Assembly (NCBI RefSeq): GCF_030733425.1
Contig: NZ_JASHIZ010000018.1
Coordinates: forward strand, 1 to 64,000
Source: Roseovarius sp. MMSF_3350
Lineage (GTDB): Bacteria; Pseudomonadota; Alphaproteobacteria; Rhodobacterales; Rhodobacteraceae
Reading direction: 5' to 3'
Length of the DNA stretch: 64,000 nt
The first letter of the stretch is position 1. The number at the start of each line of letters is the position of its first letter. Positions 1-8,770 of this stretch are shown one piece after another. The notes under the pieces are model-generated. The model saw only the letters and a program-made list of their open reading frames with translations. It had not been told where the DNA came from and did no database searches. The translations under genes were made by a program, and so were the position numbers.

Positions 1-77
1 GCGGTTGTAGCTCAGTTGGTTAGAGTACCGGCCTGTCACGCCGGGGGTCGCGGGTTCGAGCCCCGTCAACCGCGCCA
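1..77 (+). tRNA. tRNA-Asp (anticodon GTC)
   Basis: A complete cloverleaf can be drawn. The acceptor stem GCGGTTG (1-7) pairs with CAACCGC (67-73). Position 74 is a G discriminator and CCA is encoded at 75-77. The anticodon stem CCGGC/GCCGG encloses the loop CTGTCAC, giving anticodon GTC, which reads aspartate codons. The T arm carries GGTTCGAG. The gene starts at the first base of the window, so its promoter lies outside. Confidence 0.97.
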
Positions 78-90
78 GTTCCCCCAGAAC

Positions 91-957
91 TCAGCAGAAG
101 AATTGCCGAAGCCGCGAAATGGTCGCGTCCGGGCTGGTGTCGATGAAGAAATGTCCGCCCGGAACGGTATCGGCCCGCATGTCGATGCATTTCGGGGCCC
201 AGGTCGCGGGGACGTCGTAGGCGCGGGCCATCGCGCCATCGCGACCGTAGAGAATCAGGGTGGGGCAGGCGATGCGCGATTTCAGGTCGTCTGCATCGTG
301 GTGCACGTCATGGGCGATGGCGGCGCGGTAATCGTTGCACATGCCCCGGATCGTGTCGCGCCGGCGCCAGCTGTCGCGATAGGCGGCCAGCTGATCGGGA
401 TCGAAGTCCGACAGGTCGGCGGCGCCCCAGCCGGTGAGGCAGGAGTGGAAATATGCGTCCGGATCGGCGGCGATCATGTCCTCGATCAGCGCTCCGGGCT
501 GGGCGAGGAAGAACCAGTGGTAATAGGCCTGCGCCACGTCCATCCGCAATTCGGTCAAGAGCGTGTGGGTGGGGACGATGTCCATCAGGCACAGGGAGGT
601 CACGGCGTCGGGTGCGTCGAGGCTAAGCCGGTGCGCCACGCGACCGCCACGGTCGTGCCCGGCCACCGCGAACTGCGTATGTCCGAGACCGGACATCAGC
701 GCCGTCTGATCGCGCGCCATTTCCCGGAAGCTGCAGGCGGAGACATCCTGCGGTTTCGCGCTGTCGCCATAGCCGCGCAGATCGGGGCAAATGACGGTGT
801 GGGTTTCGGCCAGCGCCGGGGCCACGCGGGCCCAGAGCGCGCGGGTCTGGGGAAATCCGTGCAGGAGCAGCAGCGGCGGACCGGAGCCGCCGGTGCTGTA
901 GGCGACGTGGATGCCGTTGACCTGAGCGGTCGCGTGGCGAAAGCCCGGAATGGGCAC
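91..957 (-). CDS. alpha/beta hydrolase, fluoroacetate/haloacetate dehalogenase-like
   Basis: A 288-residue alpha/beta-hydrolase that starts with GTG four bases after the stop of the upstream peptidase, so the two are probably co-transcribed. The HGFPQTRALW oxyanion segment (33-42) and the nucleophile elbow GHDRGGR (100-106) are those of fluoroacetate dehalogenases. As I recall the Rhodopseudomonas enzyme RPA1163, the nucleophile (D102), carboxylate-binding arginines (R103, R106), second acid (D126) and halide-site H147-W148 all line up at a constant offset. A tyrosine at 210 and the general-base H269 are also present. Known members hydrolyse C-F or C-Cl bonds of haloacetates. Epoxide hydrolases are the closest alternative, so the substrate is inferred. 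Cytoplasmic; no signal peptide. Confidence 0.8.
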   Translation of the reverse strand: MPIPGFRHATAQVNGIHVAYSTGGSGPPLLLLHGFPQTRALWARVAPALAETHTVICPDLRGYGDSAKPQDVSACSFREMARDQTALMSGLGHTQFAVAGHDRGGRVAHRLSLDAPDAVTSLCLMDIVPTHTLLTELRMDVAQAYYHWFFLAQPGALIEDMIAADPDAYFHSCLTGWGAADLSDFDPDQLAAYRDSWRRRDTIRGMCNDYRAAIAHDVHHDADDLKSRIACPTLILYGRDGAMARAYDVPATWAPKCIDMRADTVPGGHFFIDTSPDATISRLRQFFC

Positions 958-960
958 GGC

Positions 961-2349
961 CTAGCGGGCGAGCCGGTCGAGCACGCGTGCCCAGCTGCGG
1001 ATGCCCTTGTGAAAGCTCTCGACGTTGTATTTCTCGTTGGGCGAGTGGATGGCGTCGTCTTCCTGCGCGAAACCGATCAGCATGGAATCGAGCGACAGGA
1101 TTTCCTTGAAGAAACCCGCGATGGGGATTGAGCCGCCCATGCCGACGAACACCGCCTCGCGGTTCCATTCATCGGAGAGCGCCTGGCGGGCGGCCTCGAA
1201 TTCGGGGCGGGAGGTGTTCATCACCGCCGCCGGAGAGCCGTCGAGATCGTCGTTCCAGGTGACGCGTGCGTCGGGCGACAGGCGATCCTCGACATGTTTG
1301 CGGATCTTCATCCGCAGCGCGTCGGGATCCATGTCGTCGACCAGCCGGCAGGTCAGCTTGCAATGCGCCTCGGCGGGGATGACCGTCTTGGTGCCCGCGC
1401 CCTGGTAGCCGCCCCAGAGGCCGTTGATTTCCAGCGTGGGCCGCGCCCATTGCTGGACGAGGGCGCTGTAGCCTTCCTCGCCATGGGGACGGGTGAAGCC
1501 GACCGAGGACAGGTATTCCTTTTCATCGAAGCCGCAGCCTTCCCATTGGCGCAGCAGCTCTGCCGGGACCTCTCGCACGCCGTCATAGAAGCCGTCGATG
1601 GCGACGCGGCCGGTGTCGTCGTGGAACGAGGCGATGAGGCGCGAGATTTCCCGCAGCGGGTTCAGGGCCGGGCCGCCGTAATGGCCCGAATGCAGGTCGA
1701 TGCGGGGGCCGTGAATGGTGAACTCGTCCTTCATCATGCCGCGCAGTTGCGAGGCGATGGAAGGCACGCCCGGGGCCACCATGGAGGTGTCGCAGATCAG
1801 CGCGAGGTCGGCCTGAAGTTCCTGGGCGTTTTCCTTCATGAAGGGGATGAGGGAGGGCGAACCCGATTCCTCTTCGCCCTCGAAGAAGAAGGTGATGCGG
1901 CAGGGCATCTCGCCGGTGACGTGCCTGTAGGCGCGGCAGGCCTCGACGAAGGTCATGAGTTGGCCCTTGTCGTCCGAGGCGCCGCGGCCGCGGATCACCT
2001 TGCCTGCAGGCGTGTCCTGTAGTTCCGGCTCGAAGGGATCGGTCTTCCACAGATCGAGCGGATCGACGGGCTGAACGTCATAGTGACCGTAGAACAAAAG
2101 ATGCGGGCCGGTGCCGTCCTTGGGCCCGTCGACATGTCCGACAACCATGGGATGGCCGGTGGTCGGGCGCTTCTCGGCCTTGACGCCAAGGCTTTGCAGG
2201 TCGGAGACCAGCCAGTCGGCGGCATCTTCGGTGGGCTGCTTGAACGCCGGGTCGGTGGAAATGGAGGGAATGCGCAGAAGCTCCATCAGGCGGTCCATCG
2301 CATCGGGAAGCTGGGCGTCGATGCGGGTGAGAATGGCGTCGAGGGACAT
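961..2349 (-). CDS. M20 family metallopeptidase (dipeptidase)
   Basis: A 462-residue M20/M25/M40 peptidase with a di-zinc site. The visible ligands are GHYD (H89, D91), the bridging aspartate in GASDD (126), the catalytic pair GEEES (E159, E160) and D187 in ICDTS. A late histidine in DDAIHSPNE is the last ligand. The lid/dimerisation domain lies between about 210 and 370. Length and motif spelling fit the carnosinase-like dipeptidase branch, which cleaves dipeptides or related amides in the cytoplasm; the exact substrate is not readable. It is first in a two-gene unit with the dehalogenase-like hydrolase. Start is the ATG at 2349. Confidence 0.88.
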   Translation of the reverse strand: MSLDAILTRIDAQLPDAMDRLMELLRIPSISTDPAFKQPTEDAADWLVSDLQSLGVKAEKRPTTGHPMVVGHVDGPKDGTGPHLLFYGHYDVQPVDPLDLWKTDPFEPELQDTPAGKVIRGRGASDDKGQLMTFVEACRAYRHVTGEMPCRITFFFEGEEESGSPSLIPFMKENAQELQADLALICDTSMVAPGVPSIASQLRGMMKDEFTIHGPRIDLHSGHYGGPALNPLREISRLIASFHDDTGRVAIDGFYDGVREVPAELLRQWEGCGFDEKEYLSSVGFTRPHGEEGYSALVQQWARPTLEINGLWGGYQGAGTKTVIPAEAHCKLTCRLVDDMDPDALRMKIRKHVEDRLSPDARVTWNDDLDGSPAAVMNTSRPEFEAARQALSDEWNREAVFVGMGGSIPIAGFFKEILSLDSMLIGFAQEDDAIHSPNEKYNVESFHKGIRSWARVLDRLAR

Positions 2350-2594
2350 GCGCGAACTCCGGTATGGGAATGTGTTGCGCGGACCCTAGCATCGCCCGCC
2401 GCACTGTCCAGCGGGATCGGGCGGGCGGGCGCGGTTGCGACCAAAGGAGGGGCGTGGCGCGGTTGCCACGGGCGCGGGGGCGTGGCAATTTGTAACCTGT
2501 TGCGCGGGAAGCCTTAAAACTATATCCGGCGCACCAAGGGCGAAGCTGGATGCCTCCGTGCCGTGCCTCGTCAGACTGCCAGGAGGGAATCCGC

Positions 2595-3818
2595 GTGGAT
2601 TATACTGCCCAGCTCGATGCTGCTTTGAACCGACTTCACGAGGAAGGGCGCTATCGTACCTTCATCGACATCGAGCGGACGAATGGCCAGTACCCGCACG
2701 CGATCTGGAAACGGCCCGACGGGACGGAGCAGCCGATCACCGTCTGGTGCGGCAATGACTACCTGGGGATGGGTCAGCATCCCGTCGTGCTGGAAGCGAT
2801 GCACGAGGCGCTGGACGCCACCGGCGCGGGATCGGGCGGCACACGCAACATCTCGGGGACGACGATCTATCACAAGCGACTGGAAGCGGAGCTTGCAGAT
2901 CTGCACGGAAAAGAGGCAGCCCTGCTGTTTACGTCGGCATATATCGCGAACGACGCGACGCTGTCGACGCTGCCCAAACTGTTTCCGGGGCTGATCATCT
3001 ATTCGGATTCGCTGAACCACGCCTCGATGATCGAGGGCATCCGCCGCAATGGTGGGGCCAAGCGGATCTTTCGACACAACGATCTGGACCACCTGCGCGA
3101 GATGATGACGGCGGACGACCCGGCGGCACCGAAGCTGATCGCCTTCGAGTCGATCTATTCGATGGACGGGGATTTCGGGCCGATCGAGGCGATCTGCGAC
3201 ATTGCCGATGAGTTCGGCGCGCTGACCTACCTGGACGAGGTGCATGCAGTGGGCATGTACGGTCCGCGTGGCGGCGGCGTGGCCGAAAGGGACCGTCTGC
3301 TGCACCGGATCGACATCGTCAACGGCACCCTGGCCAAGGCCTTTGGCGTGATGGGGGGCTATATTGCCGCCAGCGACAAAATGTGTGATGCCATAAGGTC
3401 TTATGCGCCGGGCTTCATCTTCACGACCTCGCTTCCGCCGGCGGTTGCCGCAGGCGCCGCGGCATCCGTGGCGCATCTCAAGCGCGACCAGGCGCTGCGC
3501 GAGCAGCACCAGACCCAGGCCGGTATCCTGAAACTGCGGCTGAAGGGGCTGGGCCTGCCGATCATCGACCATGGCACGCATATCGTGCCGGTGATCGTCG
3601 GTGACCCTGTCCATACCAAGCAACTGTCGGACATGCTGCTGGACGGGTATGGCATTTACGTGCAGCCGATCAACTTCCCGACCGTGCCGCGCGGCACCGA
3701 GCGTTTGCGGTTCACGCCATCGCCGGTGCATGGGCCGCGCGAGATGGATCACCTCGTTAACGCAATGGATGAACTTTGGAGCCATTGCGCGCTGAATCGT
3801 GCCGAATTGACTGCCTGA
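2595..3818 (+). CDS. hemA: 5-aminolevulinate synthase
   Basis: HemA condenses glycine with succinyl-CoA to 5-aminolevulinate, the first step of tetrapyrrole synthesis by the C4 route used by alphaproteobacteria. I place the start at GTG 2595, seven bases after an AGGAGGG site at 2581, giving [14 protein letters not shown] as in other family members and a usual length of 407 residues. The PLP lysine is K248 (GTLAKAFG), with D214 and H217 in LDEVHAVG, and glycine-rich [10 protein letters not shown] at 80-89. The 245-bp gap upstream holds possible sigma-70 elements near 2490-2526 (TTGCGC, TATATC), but their spacing is poor. I see no FNR-type box there. Confidence 0.97.
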   Translation: MDYTAQLDAALNRLHEEGRYRTFIDIERTNGQYPHAIWKRPDGTEQPITVWCGNDYLGMGQHPVVLEAMHEALDATGAGSGGTRNISGTTIYHKRLEAELADLHGKEAALLFTSAYIANDATLSTLPKLFPGLIIYSDSLNHASMIEGIRRNGGAKRIFRHNDLDHLREMMTADDPAAPKLIAFESIYSMDGDFGPIEAICDIADEFGALTYLDEVHAVGMYGPRGGGVAERDRLLHRIDIVNGTLAKAFGVMGGYIAASDKMCDAIRSYAPGFIFTTSLPPAVAAGAAASVAHLKRDQALREQHQTQAGILKLRLKGLGLPIIDHGTHIVPVIVGDPVHTKQLSDMLLDGYGIYVQPINFPTVPRGTERLRFTPSPVHGPREMDHLVNAMDELWSHCALNRAELTA

Positions 3819-3956
3819 CCTAACCGAAGGTGCATTGTTTCTTGCGCTGTGGTAAAACAGCGTAAAGAAAAAGGGCAGCGCGCGAATCGGACAGCTCGCA
3901 CAAGCGGGGATCGCGCGCAGGGAAAGCGCAGGCACGAAGTTAGAGGGCAGAACCTG

Positions 3957-5234
3957 ATGATAGGGTTCCGATCCAAGCGGACTACGGAAGAGCATGAGGT
4001 CGAGCCGCGCGGCTTTGACGCGTTTGAGTTGCGCCTTGGTGACCTGATGCGCGGGGAACGCGCCACCATCGGCAAATCCCTTTTGGATGTCGAACGCGAG
4101 CTGCGCATCAAGGCGTCCTACATCGCCGCCATCGAGAATTGTGATCCGGATGCATTCGACACGCCCGGTTTCATTCCCGGCTACGTGCGGTCCTATGCAC
4201 GTTACCTGAACATGGACCCGGACCGCGCCTTTGCGGGGTTCTGCGCCGAAAGCGGTTTTTCCATCGCCCACGGCATGTCGGCCGAGGCCAGCAGCATTCG
4301 CCGCGCGGATGCCGGCCCGCTGCGCCGTCAGCCGCGCAAGGAAGACCCCATCGCCCTTCCGAAGACGCCTTTCGTGCCGGCGACGGAGTCGTTCCTGGCG
4401 CGGATCGAACCGGGCGCTGTCGGATCCGTCATGGTGCTGTGCTTGCTGATCGGCGGGCTTGGCTATGGCGGATGGAGCGTTCTGAAAGAAGTGCAGCGTG
4501 TGCAGTTCGCACCGGTCGAGAACACGCCTGCCGTGCTGAGCGACCTCGATCCTCTCGAGGGGGCCGTGCCGGCATCGGGCGCCGACGGCGCCACGCGGGA
4601 GAACGATCCCGCGACGACCGCCTCGGTCTTCAACGCACCGCGGGACGAGCGGTTGGACCGGCTGTACCGTCCCGAGGCGCTGGAGGTTCCGGTCATGATT
4701 GCGCGGGATGCGCCGATCTCGACCTTGAACCCGGCGGAGATGGGGGCGTTCAGCGGCGATCTGCCGGAGGCGGACCGCACGTCGCCCGACTATGCCTCGG
4801 CAACGGCGGGCGCGACCCAGGTCGCTGAAACCGAGCCGGCGCAGAGCCAGCAGCCGCGTCAGAGCCCGCAGGTTCTGGCCGAGCAACCTGCCGGCGTGAA
4901 AATGGTCGCGGTGCGCCCGGCATGGGTGCGCGTGCAGGCGCCGGACGGCAGCGTGATCTACGAGACGATCATGAATGCGGGCGACACCTGGGACGTGCCC
5001 GTGATGGAAGGGGCGCCGACGATCCGGATTGGCGAAAGCGGCGCGATCTATTTCGCGGTGAACGGTGTGCATCACGGCCCCGCGGGGCAGCGCGGCCAGG
5101 TGACATCGGGCCTGCCGCTGGATTCGCAGATGCTGGCCGATGCCCTTCCGGTGGCGAATCTCGAGGCGGACCAGGACCTGTCGCGTTATGTCGCCGAGCT
5201 TGAGGCTGGCGCCGAGATACCGATCCAGGATTGA
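3957..5234 (+). CDS. RodZ-like helix-turn-helix membrane protein (DUF4115)
   Basis: The 425-residue protein has an N-terminal HTH_25-type domain (about 20-90; SLLDVERELRIKASYIAAIE), a basic linker, one transmembrane helix (about 153-175), a low-complexity periplasmic stretch rich in P, Q and A, and a C-terminal DUF4115 beta domain (about 325-400; WVRVQAPDGSVIYET). This is the RodZ layout, in which the cytoplasmic domain contacts MreB. The ATG at 3957 is preceded by AGAGGG; a longer in-frame reading from 3849 has no ribosome site and a poor, very basic extension. It lies 97 bp before ispG, a common RodZ neighbourhood. A transcriptional role of the HTH is unlikely. Confidence 0.85.
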   Translation: MIGFRSKRTTEEHEVEPRGFDAFELRLGDLMRGERATIGKSLLDVERELRIKASYIAAIENCDPDAFDTPGFIPGYVRSYARYLNMDPDRAFAGFCAESGFSIAHGMSAEASSIRRADAGPLRRQPRKEDPIALPKTPFVPATESFLARIEPGAVGSVMVLCLLIGGLGYGGWSVLKEVQRVQFAPVENTPAVLSDLDPLEGAVPASGADGATRENDPATTASVFNAPRDERLDRLYRPEALEVPVMIARDAPISTLNPAEMGAFSGDLPEADRTSPDYASATAGATQVAETEPAQSQQPRQSPQVLAEQPAGVKMVAVRPAWVRVQAPDGSVIYETIMNAGDTWDVPVMEGAPTIRIGESGAIYFAVNGVHHGPAGQRGQVTSGLPLDSQMLADALPVANLEADQDLSRYVAELEAGAEIPIQD

Positions 5235-5331
5235 CCGGGGTCGTTTCGGCAAATCACCACGACCGCATTGTCATTGACCTTGTGTCTCCCTACGTTCGGG
5301 GTGACCCGCGACACTGGCTGAAAGCGAACGG

Positions 5332-6465
5332 ATGTCACTGAACCATATTCGTCCCTGGCGCAACATCTACCGTCGAACAAGCCGCCGGATCATGGTGGGC
5401 GACGTGCCCGTCGGGGGCGACGCGCCGATCAGCGTGCAGACCATGACCAACACGGCGACGACGGACATCCCCGGCACGATCGCGCAGGTGCAGGCCGCCG
5501 CGGATGCGGGGGCCGATATCGTGCGCGTGTCCGTGCCGGACGAGGATTCGGCCCGCGCGTTGAAAGAGATCGTGCGCGAAAGCCCGGTGCCGATCGTGGC
5601 GGACATTCATTTCCACTATCGCCGCGGCATTGAGGCGGCCGAGGCGGGCGCGGCCTGCCTGCGCATCAACCCCGGCAATATCGGCAGTCAGGACCGCGTG
5701 CGCGAGGTCATTCGCGCGGCGCGGGACCACAACTGTTCGATGCGTATCGGCGTGAATGCCGGCTCGCTGGAAAAGCACCTGCTGGAGAAATACGGGGAAC
5801 CGACGCCCGAGGCGATGGTGGAATCCGGGCTGGACCATATCAAGGTTCTGGAAGACAACGACTTTCACGAGTTCAAGATCAGCTGCAAAGCGTCGGACGT
5901 CTTCATGGCCGCCGCCGCCTATCAGGCCTTGGCGGAGGCGACGGACGCGCCCATCCACCTTGGCATTACAGAGGCGGGGGGGCTGACCTCGGGCACGATC
6001 AAGAGCGCCATCGGTCTTGGCAACCTTCTGTGGATGGGCATCGGCGACACGATCCGCGTCAGCCTGTCTGCCGATCCGGTCGAGGAGGTCAAGGTCGGCT
6101 ACGAGATCCTGAAGTCGCTGGGCCTGCGGCATCGCGGGGTCAATATCATTTCATGCCCCAGCTGCGCGCGGCAGGGCTTTGACGTGATCAAGACGGTGGA
6201 AACGCTGGAAGAGCGGCTGGAACACATCAAGACGCCGATGAGCCTGAGCATCATCGGATGCGTGGTCAACGGGCCGGGCGAGGCGCTAATGACCGATGTC
6301 GGTTTCACCGGCGGCGGTGCGGGCAGCGGCATGGTCTATCTGGCTGGCAAGGCGAGCCACAAGATGTCGAACGACCAGATGATCGAGCATATCGTCGAGG
6401 AGGTCGAGAAGAAGGCCGCCGAACTGGAAGCCGCCGAGGCGAAAGACACGCAAGCCGCGGAATAA
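5332..6465 (+). CDS. ispG: 4-hydroxy-3-methylbut-2-en-1-yl diphosphate synthase (flavodoxin)
   Basis: IspG (GcpE) reduces methylerythritol cyclodiphosphate to HMBPP in the non-mevalonate isoprenoid pathway, using a [4Fe-4S] cluster. The cluster cysteines C275 and C278 (SCPSCARQ) and C310 ([10 protein letters not shown]), and the fourth ligand E317, are all present. The TIM-barrel half holds VSVPDEDSA and the conserved INPGNIG (112-118). The 377-residue length fits the two-domain bacterial form. The start codon ATG 5332 has only a weak ribosome site. The C-terminal tail (about 355-377) is a charged E/A/K helix. It faces dsbA convergently with a 38-bp gap that has no clear terminator. Confidence 0.97.
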   Translation: MSLNHIRPWRNIYRRTSRRIMVGDVPVGGDAPISVQTMTNTATTDIPGTIAQVQAAADAGADIVRVSVPDEDSARALKEIVRESPVPIVADIHFHYRRGIEAAEAGAACLRINPGNIGSQDRVREVIRAARDHNCSMRIGVNAGSLEKHLLEKYGEPTPEAMVESGLDHIKVLEDNDFHEFKISCKASDVFMAAAAYQALAEATDAPIHLGITEAGGLTSGTIKSAIGLGNLLWMGIGDTIRVSLSADPVEEVKVGYEILKSLGLRHRGVNIISCPSCARQGFDVIKTVETLEERLEHIKTPMSLSIIGCVVNGPGEALMTDVGFTGGGAGSGMVYLAGKASHKMSNDQMIEHIVEEVEKKAAELEAAEAKDTQAAE

Positions 6466-6503
6466 GCTTTGTTTCAGCGGCTTGCGCGTGGGACTTCGCG
6501 CGG

Positions 6504-7256
6504 TTACCCGCCGTTGCGGATATCCTCGGCGATCAGTTCCATTTCTTCCTGCGGGACATAGCCGCGCAGCATCTGGTTCTCCATCACGAAGGACGGCGTG
6601 CCGGAAATCTGAAGGGCACGGCCAAGGGCGTGGTTTTCCTCGATCACTGCGGTCACCTCGGCGCTGCCCATTTCCGCGATGATCTCGTCGACCCGGAGGT
6701 CCAGCGGTTCGGCGATCCGGCGCAGCGCCGGTTCGGTGATGTCACCGGAATAGGCGATGAGTGCCTCGCTGACGGAGTGATAGGCCTCGTCCCCGGCGAC
6801 CTGCCGCGTGGCGATGGCAAAGCGCGAGGCCGTCACCGATTGTTCGCCAAGGATCGGAAATTCCTTGAGAATGAAGCGGATGTTGCCGTCCTCTTCCAGC
6901 AGGTTCGTCACCTCGGGGTGGGCGCGTTTGCAGTAGCCGCAGCGGTAGTCGATGAACTCTACCAAAGTGATATCGCCCTCGGGATTGCCGCCGACCCACG
7001 AGGTTTCGTCGTTGAAGAGCGCCTCGGAATTGGCCGCGACAAGATCCTGGTCGTTCTGCGCCTGCGCCTCGGCCTCGCGCTGTTCCAGGACCGAGACGGC
7101 CTCCATGATCACTTCGGGATTTTCCAGAAGATAGGCGCGAACCTCTTCGCGAAAGGCGGCGCGTTCCGCGTCGGACATGGACTCGAGGTCGAGCGCGTTG
7201 AGGGGCAGGGCGCACGCCAGGGTCAGGGCGGTTGCTGAGACAAGGGGGCGGATCAT
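6504..7256 (-). CDS. DsbA family thiol-disulfide oxidoreductase (periplasmic)
   Basis: A 250-residue secreted thioredoxin-fold protein. It starts at ATG 7256 behind an AGGAG site and has a Sec signal peptide (1-20, ending ALPLNA). A helical region (about 25-75, 'MSDAERAAFREEVRAYL') precedes the thioredoxin fold. The active site is C106-G-Y-C109 and the cis-proline is P221 (SGTPSFV). The CGYC/GTP combination and the N-terminal helical extension are typical of the Com1/DsbA-like group in alphaproteobacteria, which oxidise or isomerise periplasmic disulfides, including those of c-type cytochrome biogenesis. Divergently transcribed from the amidase gene across 214 bp. Confidence 0.9.
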   Translation of the reverse strand: MIRPLVSATALTLACALPLNALDLESMSDAERAAFREEVRAYLLENPEVIMEAVSVLEQREAEAQAQNDQDLVAANSEALFNDETSWVGGNPEGDITLVEFIDYRCGYCKRAHPEVTNLLEEDGNIRFILKEFPILGEQSVTASRFAIATRQVAGDEAYHSVSEALIAYSGDITEPALRRIAEPLDLRVDEIIAEMGSAEVTAVIEENHALGRALQISGTPSFVMENQMLRGYVPQEEMELIAEDIRNGG

Positions 7257-7470
7257 CCGGGGCTCTCCTGTACGTAAGACGTGGCCTGTGTCGGGTTTCG
7301 CGGAGGCGACGTCAAGGCGATAGAGGCCCGATCCCCGGATCGTGATGAACGGGCGCGGAGGCCCTTGGGGTTCCGGACGTACCGTAAGAGCAGCAAAAAC
7401 CGGGCTGTGGGAATCGCCGTGGCTGGTGTAAGGTGATCTGCAACAAGACCGATGAAAGCGGCAGAGCAGT

Positions 7471-8682
7471 ATGATCCGGGTATTTCTGGCTTTGATGATG
7501 TGCCTTTGGGCAATGGGGGCGACCGCGCAGTCCTTTGGCGGGCTGGCGCGTGTCGACATGGAGGGATCGCGCCTGGCGGATACGCGTCAGGGGCTGGTGC
7601 TGGAACTTGCGCTGAGCCAGGGCGTGCCGTGGCGGGTGTTCACGCTGGATGCGCCGGAGCGGCTGGTGGTGGATTTCCGCGAAGTGGACTGGCGCGGCGT
7701 GGATGGCGCGCTTCTGGACATGGCGGAACGGGCGCAGGAGGTGCGCGTGGGCTCGTTTCAGCCCGGCTGGTCGCGCATGGTCGTGGCGCTTGCGGGGCCC
7801 TATGCCGTCGAGGGTGCGGACATGGCGCTGAACGCGGAAACCGGCACCGCACGGCTGGTGATCGAGATGGAGGGCGTGTCGGCAGAGGCGTTTGCGGCGG
7901 CCTCGGGCGCGCCGGACCTGCCGGGGTGGGACCTGCGCAAGGCCTCTGGTCTGGAGCGGCCCGAGAAGGATGCGGACAAGGTCTTTACCGTGGTGATCGA
8001 CCCGGGCCATGGCGGGATCGACCCAGGCGCCGAGAAGGACGGGCTGGCCGAGAAGGATCTGATGCTGGCGCTGGCGCGGGAGATGAAGGATGTCCTTTTG
8101 CGCGACGCCGATATCCGGGTGGTTCTGACGCGCGAGGATGACATTTTCGTCTCGCTTGAGCGGCGGGTGGCCATCGCGCACCAGGTCGATGCGGACCTGT
8201 TTTTGTCGCTGCACGCCGATGCGCTGAGCGAGGGGCGGGCGCATGGGGCGACCGTCTATACCCTGTCCGACAGCGCCTCCGACAAGGCGTCCGAGGCGCT
8301 GGCCGAGCGGCACGACCGGGCCGACCTGCTGGCCGGGATCGACCTGACCGGCTCGGATGACGTGGTTGCCGACGTGCTGATGGACCTGGCGCGGCTGGAA
8401 ACGCAGCCCCGCGCAAGCCAGCTTGCCAAGGCGATCCAGTTGGGAATTCGGGAAAACGGCCTGCCGCTGAATTCGCGGCCCATGCGGATGGCCGGGTTCT
8501 CGGTGCTGAAGTCGCCGGATATCCCGTCGGTGCTGCTGGAGGTGGGCTTTCTCAGTTCCGACCGCGACCGCGCGAACATCGCCGACAAGGCCTGGCGGGA
8601 CCGGATGGCGCAGGCGGTCAGCGATGCGGTCGTCGCCTGGCGGCTGGCCGACGCGGCCAATGCCGAACTGGTGCGGCAATGA
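7471..8682 (+). CDS. N-acetylmuramoyl-L-alanine amidase (AmiC type)
   Basis: A periplasmic peptidoglycan amidase of 403 residues. It has a signal peptide (1-19, GATA|QS), an AMIN-like domain (about 25-135) for envelope targeting, and an Amidase_3 catalytic domain (about 172-395). Zinc ligands and catalytic residues are H180 in IDPGHGG, E194 in LAEKDL, H248 in LHAD and E357 in LLEVGF. It cleaves the bond between MurNAc and L-Ala during septum splitting. It lies just upstream of the PBP1A gene, which has its own promoter, so wall hydrolysis and synthesis genes are adjacent but separately started. Confidence 0.93.
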   Translation: MIRVFLALMMCLWAMGATAQSFGGLARVDMEGSRLADTRQGLVLELALSQGVPWRVFTLDAPERLVVDFREVDWRGVDGALLDMAERAQEVRVGSFQPGWSRMVVALAGPYAVEGADMALNAETGTARLVIEMEGVSAEAFAAASGAPDLPGWDLRKASGLERPEKDADKVFTVVIDPGHGGIDPGAEKDGLAEKDLMLALAREMKDVLLRDADIRVVLTREDDIFVSLERRVAIAHQVDADLFLSLHADALSEGRAHGATVYTLSDSASDKASEALAERHDRADLLAGIDLTGSDDVVADVLMDLARLETQPRASQLAKAIQLGIRENGLPLNSRPMRMAGFSVLKSPDIPSVLLEVGFLSSDRDRANIADKAWRDRMAQAVSDAVVAWRLADAANAELVRQ

Positions 8683-8715
8683 GACGCCTACGGCCGCCCC
8701 GCGCGGGAATGTGTT

Positions 8716-8744
8716 TTGACGTGCTTTGCGGCCACGCATATATG
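8716..8744 (+). promoter_or_regulatory. sigma-70-type promoter of the PBP1A gene
   Basis: TTGACG at 8716-8721 and TATATG at 8739-8744 are separated by exactly 17 bases. Transcription would begin near 8751, just before the AAAGGA ribosome site at 8757 and the TTG start at 8771. The elements overlap the upstream end of the open frame, which argues against the earlier in-frame TTG at 8726. Confidence 0.7.
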
Positions 8745-8770
8745 AGGGCGACTGTAAAAGGACCTTTCCA

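Noticed and set aside
3845..3862. Hairpin CGCTGT-GGTAAA-ACAGCG after hemA considered as terminator
   Set aside because: Only 6 bp, followed by A residues and not T on the plus strand; not a convincing terminator in either direction.
2571..5252. Long open frame of 893 codons on the minus strand antisense to hemA and the RodZ-like gene
   Set aside because: High-GC shadow. The opposite frames encode clearly conserved HemA and RodZ-like proteins, and the antisense translation is Arg/His/Gln-rich with no domain.
8726..8770. Upstream TTG start for PBP1A at 8726
   Set aside because: It lies inside the -35/-10 spacer of a strong promoter and lacks a ribosome site; TTG 8771 has one.
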